From Spizellomyces sp. 'palustris' (Eukaryota; Chytridiomycota; Chytridiomycetes; Spizellomycetales; Spizellomycetaceae): a stretch of 64,000 nucleotides of DNA. A program made the translations under genes and the position numbers. Below the pieces are notes generated by a model that made no database searches, had not been told where the DNA came from, and was given only the letters and a program-made list of their open reading frames with translations. Shown piece after piece: positions 56,697 to 64,000 of this stretch (its first letter is position 1; the number at the start of each line of letters is the position of its first letter). Location of the stretch: contig QEAR01000003.1 of NCBI GenBank assembly GCA_006535965.1, forward strand, positions 62,001 to 126,000, given 5' to 3'.

Positions 56697-57311
56697 ATGT
56701 CCGATCACAGTCGCGATCCCTGTCCATACTCAATTGTCAATGATGTCGGTGTTGGTTTCTGCATGGGGGCAATAGGCGGGACGGTATGGCACGGTTTCAA
56801 AGGTTACCGTAACTCACCACGAGGCGAACGTTTCGCTGGCTCTTTGGCGTCCATAAAGGCACGCGCACCAGTTCTTGGAGGAAATTTTGCCGTCTGGTCC
56901 GGGCTATTTAATGCAGGAGATTGCATGATCGCTGGTGTTCGAGGGAAGGAGGACGCATGGAATCCTATCATCGCTGGTGCAGCTACGGGAGCGATTTTGG
57001 CGGCGAGGAGTGGACCGAGAGTAATGGCTATTTCGGCGGTATTTGGTGGAGCAATTTTGGCTGTTATGGAGGGTGTGAGTGCCATGTTGAATCGGATGAA
57101 TGCGGATACATACAAGCCTCAAGCGCCGGCATTGCCGGAGGGATTCCAGCCTGAGACGGCCCAACAGCAACTGTCAATCATGTCGTCATCGCCCCATGCT
57201 GATGCACCACAACAAACTGCACCGCAGGATGCATTTATGACCGATGCTGCCGCGCAGAGTCAGGTGGCAGCACCATCTCAGCGAAGGGGGCTCTTCGGTT
57301 TGTCTTCTTAA
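56697..57311 (+). CDS. TIM17: Mitochondrial import translocase subunit TIM17
   Basis: Intronless 204-codon frame. The first 130 residues are the Tim17 core: RDPCPYSIVNDVGVGFCMGA, IGGTVWHGFKGYRNSPRGER, ARAPVLGGNFAVWSGLFNAG, DCMIAGVRGKEDAWNPIIAG, AATGAILAARSGPRVMAISA and VFGGAILAVMEGVSAMLNRM. Four GxxxG-containing membrane helices and the conserved GRxRxxD-like RGKEDAW region are visible. The C-terminal 70 residues are Gln/Pro/Ala-rich and longer than in yeast. TIM17 forms the channel of the TIM23 presequence translocase in the inner membrane. Convergent with PPIL3. Confidence 0.95.
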   Translation: MSDHSRDPCPYSIVNDVGVGFCMGAIGGTVWHGFKGYRNSPRGERFAGSLASIKARAPVLGGNFAVWSGLFNAGDCMIAGVRGKEDAWNPIIAGAATGAILAARSGPRVMAISAVFGGAILAVMEGVSAMLNRMNADTYKPQAPALPEGFQPETAQQQLSIMSSSPHADAPQQTAPQDAFMTDAAAQSQVAAPSQRRGLFGLSS

Positions 57312-57630
57312 AGGCATATGAGTGAATGGTGTCGGGATGTCGGGGTGCGACCTTTTTTTTATATATGAATATAGCAATCGTTTAAATAGAATTCCACGCG
57401 TGGTTCATTCCCAGTACAAAAGTCTCCAGTGCTCAGATTATGTAGTGGTTATCCAATAAAGCTTGAGAAACCACTTGTTCTACCGACATTGTGACTTGAG
57501 GTTGTGCCAAGTAAATGGCCGCTGGTGTAGTGTCGTCAACTTATAGTGTAGATGACCAGTAGTATGTACAATTATCACGCACGGAGCTCCAACGTTGATG
57601 ACACCCAATTTATCCCACTATATGCCCAGG
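57312..57630. other. Convergent spacer TIM17 / PPIL3
   Basis: 319 bp of 3' untranslated sequence between stops. Nothing else was seen. Confidence 0.45.
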
Positions 57631-58514
57631 TCATCTCCCCACAGCCTCTGCTATAGGGTTTGAATGTATTGTAACAGTTCGTATCCGCACCTCCTGCATC
57701 GGCCGGGACTTCTCGTCCACCGGCACCTTCTCCAACGAGTCCAACGCATCCCATCCGTCAATCACTCTATCGGAAACGTAAATATCGGCTGCAACGGTAC
57801 ACCAACACAAATTGCGCTCTAACTCACTTTCCAAACACAGTGTACTTTGAATCCAGATGTGCTTGTTTTGCATAGGTAATAAAGAATTGGGAGAGATTGG
57901 TATCTGGGCCCTTATTAGCCATGGAGACGATGCCTCGTATATTGTGCTGATACAATCAACTTGTAAACATTTGCGGAAGGATTGAGCATAAGCGGAAGTT
58001 TATAGACCAGTACCTTTAAGGTTGCCTTGATCTCATCCTCAAACTTTCGACCCCAAATACTCGTTCCACCTTTTCCGGTTCCCGTTGGATCCCCAGTTTG
58101 GATCATGAAGCCTTTCATATTTCTGTCGTCTGAGGTCAGATATCTCATCGCGGGGTGGAAAATGGCTCTGCTAATACGTACCTATGGAAAAGGCAGTTGT
58201 TGTAATATCCATTTGCACAGAGGGCCAGAAAATTCTACAGTGATAGGCCGTGAGCGGGAAATGTTACAGTTTGAGCAGTAAATGTTGATATTTCACCTCA
58301 GCGGCCTTGGGTGTCGCTATCATTCGAAACAGAATAAGTAAGGCCTCCGTGCAGACATATCTCCGAGTCATGAGGAAGAACATACCTTCGCAAAAGACCT
58401 CAATTTTGATGTCGCCCAGATCGGTATGCAGAGTTACAGACTGGTTAAATGAACCCATTAGGAAGCAGTCAATGTAATCCAACTCACGATGGATAGACAG
58501 TCCTACTATACCAT
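57631..58514 (-). CDS. PPIL3: Spliceosomal-type cyclophilin PPIL3
   Basis: Exon 1 is only ATG 58514-58512 followed directly by a GTATAG donor; the next exon begins [18 protein letters not shown], which with the Met equals the PPIL3 N-terminus. Later exons give [37 protein letters not shown] and [20 protein letters not shown], then [16 protein letters not shown], stop 57633-57631. The catalytic and substrate pocket residues QTGDPTGTG (FMIQTGDP) are present. It is a small prolyl isomerase (about 165 residues expected) associated with the spliceosome in animals. Divergent from the C2orf81-like gene. Confidence 0.88.
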
Positions 58515-58724
58515 TGTTGGGAAGGGCTTCAAAGTCTAGGTGTAAAAGGATTGATCAGTGTTTGCAATTTGAAGCGATCTCCAAAGCACCAGCAGAGGGC
58601 TGGCTACTGCGATGACTCACCCTGCCTACTGGTAACAATATGCCTTCACGTAATCAACTACACGCCCCTTCCGACCAGATCACCGCTGCAAGCTTCATCT
58701 CCACCACGACCAAGTCTCCCACCA

Positions 58725-60723
58725 TGACAACCACAAAAGATGATTACCTGCAGCTGATTGACACCGAGGAGGGGGAGCTGTTTATTGTGTCGTTGGTGGA
58801 GCATATCGTGCAGAGGTCCCAAGATGTCCTGTTTGAGAAACATATTGAGAGTCAGGTCTTGCCTTACGCCGTCCAATTTGCAAAGGAAACGATTGACGAG
58901 ATCGTGGAGGTGAGATCGTTGGGAGTTTAAAGTTGGAATACATCAATGGAGTGGAATATCTGATTCTCTTTGTTCAGTGGCATTTTTTCCGCCGCGATCC
59001 TGGAGATATAGATCCATGTACTTGGGAACCAGATGAGGGTAGGAATTGATGTTCCAATAGAAGAGCACCCTGAGCGCACTCATAAACCACTTTAACAGAA
59101 CCAGAACCAGCAATTATCGACTCATGGGCGCCGGGCGCGATTCCCGTTCGACGAACTCCGCTCGAAATCGTAAAGCCGACTCCTCCCCCAGTCATCGAGA
59201 CGAGATCAGCGAGTACTATTAGTATGCAATCAGAAGTATCTCAGGAAATGGTAGAGACAGCGCCAGTTGCTTCACAACGGTAGGTGAATGAGAATGTTAG
59301 CATTGTCGCATGTACAAAATAGACTCATTCGACATAGGCCAAGTGTCGCAGGATCTGCAAATATAAAAGCATCAGCTGGTTCATTGGTGTCTAGCAGAGA
59401 TAGAAAGATTAGCGTATGTATCTGTCAACATCTTGTTTCCAGCTAGTCGGCCTAACAGTGGAGCTCCTGATCAGATCCGCGATTCCCGAACAGAAATGAT
59501 GTCCGCAGCATCCCTTGCCGCATCCACCACTTCCACAGCCGCTCGTCGACGCATTGGGTCCAGTGGAAGTGGTGGACGCCGAGGTGGGGCCTTGAAAGAT
59601 GCCGGTCAACCACCACCGTTATCTGCAGCGCAGATTGCAGAGATGGCAATTCAAGAGGTTGGATCTCTACGACGGTTTTGTCTCGTATGCTTCAAATATT
59701 GACCGTGTTATGGTTTTCAAGGAGAACAAGCGGGTATTGGCACGTCTTCGAAACTTGGAGAAAGACGGCGGAAAACCGGTGGATTGGAGCTACGACCACG
59801 AGGGTCGGATTGTTGTTGTAAAGAAAGTTGGATCAGGGAAGGCTGTTGGGCAAGGGTAAGAAATTCTCGAGATTGCCGGAGCTTTGATGAAAGCTAAGTG
59901 GTTACGACCTAGTATCAAGAGCAGACTGTTACCTGTGGATACCAGCACGATCCCGGTAAACTCTTCAAAGTCGCATCCAAAGCCACCACGAACACCACCG
60001 GCAGCATCATCTGCTGCTGAGACTACCACCGCTAGATATACCCACCAGAAACGCAGTATCCGGCAACCTCAAAAGGCTGCGGATATTGGTGAAAGAAAGG
60101 GATCTAATCTGCCGCCAAAGGCAAAAAGTAGTATAATTAAGCAAAAGGAGAGAAAGCCGAAAGAAGGCGCTTCTGGAAGTATTGCAAGCCTTCTTGGTGC
60201 TTTGAACCACGGAGCAGGATTTGTGGAAGATCTGGCACTTGAGGTGCCGTCGTTGGTAAGTTATGGTCCGGCCAACTTGTGCAATGTCGTGCCATATCCA
60301 TTAATGTTTTTTCGTTATTAAGGCGGAAACTATGAAGGTTGCGCCAGGAGTCATTCTTAGAGAAGGCGACCTCGTCAAACGAGGTCCATCGCTCCCCAAA
60401 GGCGTAAGGAGATACCATGACACAGTTTGCTCTAAAACCATTCTAGTATCAAGGAAAACTAACATACATCGTATACCTCTAGCCTCCTCATCCCACGTCA
60501 TCCTTCCAAAACACCACTTCCAAATCCCTTCCAGCACCCTCTACCCCACCGACTTCCATTGATCCCCTCGCCAAAGTTTTGTCCCGAGCGCGACCCACAA
60601 TCCGACGCGTACCTCTCGCAGCACAGGGCCTTGCTCCGTTACCAGGCATTGCTACAGGAGGAAGCGAAAAGCTGGACGGAGATGCATCAGACAAACGTCA
60701 GCAAAATGGAATTGTTGCTTAAA
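58725..60723 (+). CDS. C2orf81-like protein
   Basis: The likely start is ATG 58725 (good context CACCATGA); an in-frame ATG lies at 58640. The N-terminal helix LFIVSLVEHIVQRSQDVLFE leads to QVLPYAVQFAKETIDEIVEW, HFFRRDPGDIDPCTWEPDEE, and EPAIIDSWAPGAIPVRRTP. This block matches the conserved core of vertebrate C2orf81 (EWRFLARDEGE, TWGEDEEP, DAWAQGSVPV). The rest is Ser/Ala/Lys-rich and disordered, with LKDAGQPPPLSAAQIAEM and a last exon PLAKVLSRARPTIRRVPLAA, ending IVA at TAA 60721-60723. C2orf81 is uncharacterised; expression patterns in animals suggest a ciliary link, which would suit a zoosporic fungus. This is inference. Confidence 0.75.
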
Positions 60724-61181
60724 AGGGACGATTGTGCTTTCTGGTTCTCTAACTTTTTTTATTTTTCATGTATGTATGATTTGATAAATGATAACACATT
60801 CTCTTTTCTATACAAATGTCCTGCGCATTTCTCGCTGCCGTGCTAGACAAAAAGGGTAAACGTAGGGTATTCCTGGAGAGCCCCCGACAGCCCGTTCTTC
60901 AACTCACTTGTCAGACTTTTGAAGCTCCAACGACAAGTTGCAGGCAGTCGATGTGGTCACGTGATCCGGCGCTTGAGGTAATCGATCATGACATCGATAG
61001 GTTTGGAAAGGTCACCCATTTTGAGCAAATCACCGATTCTACCGCATCTTTTTGCTGGCTGCCATCGTGTTTGGCTGACTGTTTGTATACACAAGGAAGA
61101 AACCTGAGGAAAGGCTTCTCCATACCCTTGTCAAGTCTTCAACGTTCATAACCCCACCGCGCGGACGGCCACTCTTGTAAC
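60724..61181. promoter_or_regulatory. Upstream region of pyruvate dehydrogenase E2
   Basis: 458 bp at a tandem junction. It carries TCACGTGA at 60957-60964, a palindromic Cbf1-type E-box 218 bp before the E2 start. No gene was recognised. Confidence 0.4.
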
Positions 61182-63406
61182 ATGCACACCATACTTCGTT
61201 CAAATCCTGCTCGGTTTGCACATGCACGCACGCCAACCGTCACTGTAAGGGCCGTACGTGCAGCTATTACTCGACGATGTGCTTCCACCACTACAGGCGT
61301 TTTGCGGCACGCATCTAGTGTTCTTCGGTTTGTCAAAACTTTCAAGATGGCTTCGCGTGCGCGACTAACTTACTGACGACTGCCTGGCGTTTATAGCACT
61401 TCGTTAGTGCCTCATGGACCTCGTATTACGCGGAAACATCTCAGCGTTCCATTCCTCGCCCGCACCCAACAGCGCGAATACGCTTCGGATTGTAAGTCTT
61501 GACTTTAATAAACTGCGACAAAATGTTTTGGATAACTCTCCGCGTTTCAACAAATTCGTAGCCTATCCCCCTCATACCCTGCTCACTATGCCCGCGCTTT
61601 CGCCAACAATGACTCAGGGCAACCTTGGTCAATGGCATAAGAAAATTGGAGACGAAGTTCAACCGGGTGACGTTCTTGTGGAGGTAGAGACCGACAAGGC
61701 GACAATGGATTTCGAGTGCCAAGATGAGGGATTTTTGGCGAGAATTTTTATTGAAAGTGGCGAGAAGGATGTCCCTGTCAGCAAGGTAGGATTGTGTAAT
61801 ACTAACAGATGCTTAAAGGAAACCGCTCCATGTGAAACTATATTAACTTTATCCAACGGACTGCAACTAGCCACTGGCTATCTTGGTAGAGAATAAGGAT
61901 GATGTGGAAAAGTTTGCGGATTTCAAACCTGAGGGAGCTGCCGCGCCTCCACCTCCTTCCAAGCAAACGGAAGAACCCACTCCACCAAAAGATGAACCAT
62001 CAAAAGCACCCGAATCTCCACCTTCGCCATCGGGGGAATCTTCCGGTAAGCTCACTAACGCGTCTTCTCGCATAGCTGGGCAGCGTAAATTGCTGACAAC
62101 ACGGATGAAATTCTGATTTCGCAGACCGAGTTTCGGCTAGTCCTGTGGCTAAAAAGCTTGCAGCGGAGCGTGGCATCGAGCTGAGCACAATCAAGGGCTC
62201 CGGACCTGGTGGAAGAATTATTAAAGAAGACGTCGTGAACTACAAAGGTGGCTTAACTTTACTGAGCGGACCGTTCCATTCTATTCTGGCTGTCTCATGC
62301 GCATCTGTATGTCGTAAGCTCCAGCTGCTGCTCCTGCCGCTACTCCTGCCCCTGCCCCTACCGGGAAGGCTGCACCTCAGGCACCAGCTCCCGGCGCTGC
62401 ATATGTTGATATTCCTTTGTCAAACGTCCGCAAGGTGACAGAATCGCCAAGTAGTTCGGTGGACCAATGGGACTATATAATTAACTTGGTCAAATAGGTC
62501 ATTGCTACACGGCTACTTGAGTCAAAGCAACAAATCCCACATTACTATCTGACTTCAGAAATCAATGCCGACAAGATTTTGAAGTATGAAACTAGTGATT
62601 TGCGGCATACTGCTACAATGCTGATGGATATCGCGTAGGCTGCGTGAGGTTTTGAATAGCCAGGCGAACGGCAAGTTCAAGCTGTCCGTCAACGATTTTA
62701 TTGTCAAAGCGGCTTCCCTTGCGTTGAAGGATGTGCCCGAGGTGAACAGTTCGTGGCAAGGAAACTTCATCCGACAGTAAGTGAGAAGTACCCGCTATCC
62801 ACGAGTGAAACATGTTTGAAACACATGTTCCGCAGATTCAACAGCGCGGACATTGCAGTCGCTGTCGCTACAGGTGGGTTGATTGGCAGTTATAATGGTT
62901 GTCGTAAGACCAACATTCTGATTTCTTTGACATTGGCAGAGAACGGCCTTATTACCCCCATTATCCACCAAGCTGAAACCAAAGGTCTTGCGAAGATCTC
63001 AAACGGCATTAAGGAACTTGCACAAAGGGCTCGCGTCAACAAGCTGCAGCCTCACGAGTACCAGGTAATCATTTATCTGCATGGTTCGCTCCCGCAACGT
63101 CAAATACTCAAAGTGCTTTGGGATCCATTTTTACAGGGCGGTACTTTTACTATCTCCAACCTCGGAATGTATGGAATCTCCCACTTTACCGCCATTATCA
63201 ATCCCCCACATGCATCTATCCTCGCCGTGGGCGGTGTGGATGAAAAGCTAGTCTTGGATGAGACGAGCGAGAAGGGCTTTGCCGTACGTAAGGTTTTGAA
63301 GGTTACCATGAGCAACGATCACCGTGTCGTGGACGGTGCAGTTGGAGCCAGGTGGCTTGAGAAGTTTAAGACCTATATTGAGAACCCTCTCAGTATGCTG
63401 TTGTAA
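61182..63406 (+). CDS. LAT1: Pyruvate dehydrogenase E2, dihydrolipoamide acetyltransferase
   Basis: Start ATG 61182: an Arg/Thr-rich mitochondrial presequence (MHTILRSNPARFAHARTPTV). One lipoyl domain: MPALSPTMTQGNLGQWHKKI, GDVLVEVETDKATMDFECQD with the lipoyl Lys in ETDKAT, followed by a Pro/Ala/Lys linker. The E3/E1-binding domain reads ASPVAKKLAAERGIELSTIK and GSGPGGRIIKEDV. Catalytic domain: VIATRLLESKQQIPHYYLTS, LSVNDFIVKAASLALKDVPE, TEHGLITPIIHQ-like ENGLITPIIHQAETKGLAKI, FTISNLGMYGISHFTAIINP and the active-site SNDHRVVDGAVGARWL. Stop TAA 63404-63406. About nine exons. It forms the core of the mitochondrial complex converting pyruvate to acetyl-CoA. Confidence 0.94.
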
Positions 63407-63611
63407 GGGAGTGGCGGTCGGCTCTTGTTTCCGGGGATGCGGTAGCCCGCAACATGCAATTATCTTTTAAGAATCAATTTTAGTGTTTTGGAACTCTGAT
63501 ATCCCGCAGAAACCTCATGCAAAGTTTTTGAATTGATCCCATGTGATTTATATATTTGTGAAGATCAGAACTTTTCCAGTATAATCCACTAAATAGCGAT
63601 TGAAGCTGTGC

Positions 63612-63645
63612 AGCATCATGATGCGATCGTACAAGCATCATGATG
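63612..63645. repeat. Two copies of palindrome CATCATGATG
   Basis: CATCATGATG occurs at about 63614 and again at about 63636, each a self-complementary decamer, close to the end of the unidentified minus gene. Confidence 0.6.
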
Positions 63646-64000
63646 AACATGCCCGTTGGTCACCACATCATCTTCCAGAAGTTTGAGATAATCTACTAGT
63701 TGCACGGACTGCGAGAAATATTTAGATTCCGCCAGATCTTTGAACTTCATCCCAAAATCTTACCATCGTCATATGAGCTTCTCACTCCTCCATCCACGTT
63801 CATCTTGCGATAGTTGGCACTCTGATGCACATCGTCTGATAACGCGGATAGGGAGGCTGTTACGCTAAAGTTTCGTGATGAGTTTGCTCCTGGAAGTGGA
63901 GTACGCGGCAGTTTGGGCCTGGTGGAGAAGGCCAAATCTATCTCTTGTTGTCTATTCATCGCAAAACTGTCAGTTGATCTATTGCAAACCCCGAGTGATA
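63616..64000 (-). CDS. Unidentified gene, 3' part only, runs off the right edge
   Basis: A frame of 70 codons at 63959-63747 (RPKLPRTPLPGANSSRNFSV, ANYRKMNVDGGVRSSYDDG) ends at a good donor GTAAGA. A possible last exon reads DLAESKYFSQSVQLVDYLKL, LEDDVVTNGHVHHDACTIAS to TGA 63618-63616. The exact intron is unclear because the nearest acceptor gives too short an intron. The sequence is not recognised. It could also start within the window at 63959. Confidence 0.4.

Noticed and set aside
57919-57927. A third copy of CATGGAGAC, part of the X-box-like motif
   Set aside because: It lies in PPIL3 coding sequence (IVSMAN on the minus strand), so it is explained by the protein.
1-64000. CRISPR arrays, insertion sequences, rRNA or prophage
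   Set aside because: No direct-repeat array, transposase or rRNA signature was seen, and the gene content is nuclear eukaryotic.

Overview
The window looks like nuclear DNA of a flagellated (zoosporic, chytrid-grade) fungus. Almost every gene has a clear eukaryotic family and most are cut by short GT-AG introns of about 50-75 nt, so most proteins can only be read by splicing. Fungal signs are a PPZ-type phosphatase with a myristoylation-type N-terminus, a DAL5-type permease, a JLP1-type dioxygenase and an assimilatory nitrate reductase. The flagellum and centriole are represented by CPAP/SAS-4, the axonemal dynein intermediate chain DNAI4/IC138, gamma-tubulin complex component 4 and a C2orf81-like protein, all of which yeasts and moulds lack or rarely keep. 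The phylum is inference; no rRNA, tRNA, transposon or CRISPR was recognised.

Layout. 0-9 kb: the 3' end of mitochondrial GrpE, N-acetyltransferase NAA10, a 130-residue unknown, histidyl-tRNA synthetase with two possible starts, and Integrator subunit 7. 9-16 kb: a tandem AAA+ ATPase with a degenerate first domain, an SH3BGRL-like protein, RhoGDI, VMA21 and Bax inhibitor 1. 16-21 kb: an MFS anion permease and a TauD/JLP1 dioxygenase, divergent, a likely sulfonate-use pair. 21-32 kb: DNA polymerase alpha subunit B, CPAP, a LolD/MacB-like ABC ATPase and DNAI4. 32-44 kb: proteasome beta-3, a pantothenate kinase/DUF89 fusion, a small membrane protein, CCT2, an NDUFAF3-like protein, an unknown multi-pass protein and a mitochondrial peroxiredoxin. 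44-64 kb: an LMBR1/LIMR membrane protein, GCP4, nitrate reductase, PPZ phosphatase, TIM17, cyclophilin PPIL3, a C2orf81 homologue, pyruvate dehydrogenase E2 and a partial gene running off the right edge.

Functions are mostly housekeeping (mitochondrial import and metabolism, translation, proteostasis, replication) interleaved with flagellar genes and two nutrient genes sets (sulfonate, nitrate). The most striking architectural feature is strand alternation: of 32 confidently called genes, 27 of the 31 neighbouring pairs lie on opposite strands, so genes are organised as successive divergent-promoter and convergent-terminator pairs. The most unexpected gene for a fungus is INTS7, followed by the C2orf81 homologue. 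Gene boundaries come from hand splicing; exon edges not listed explicitly are approximate.
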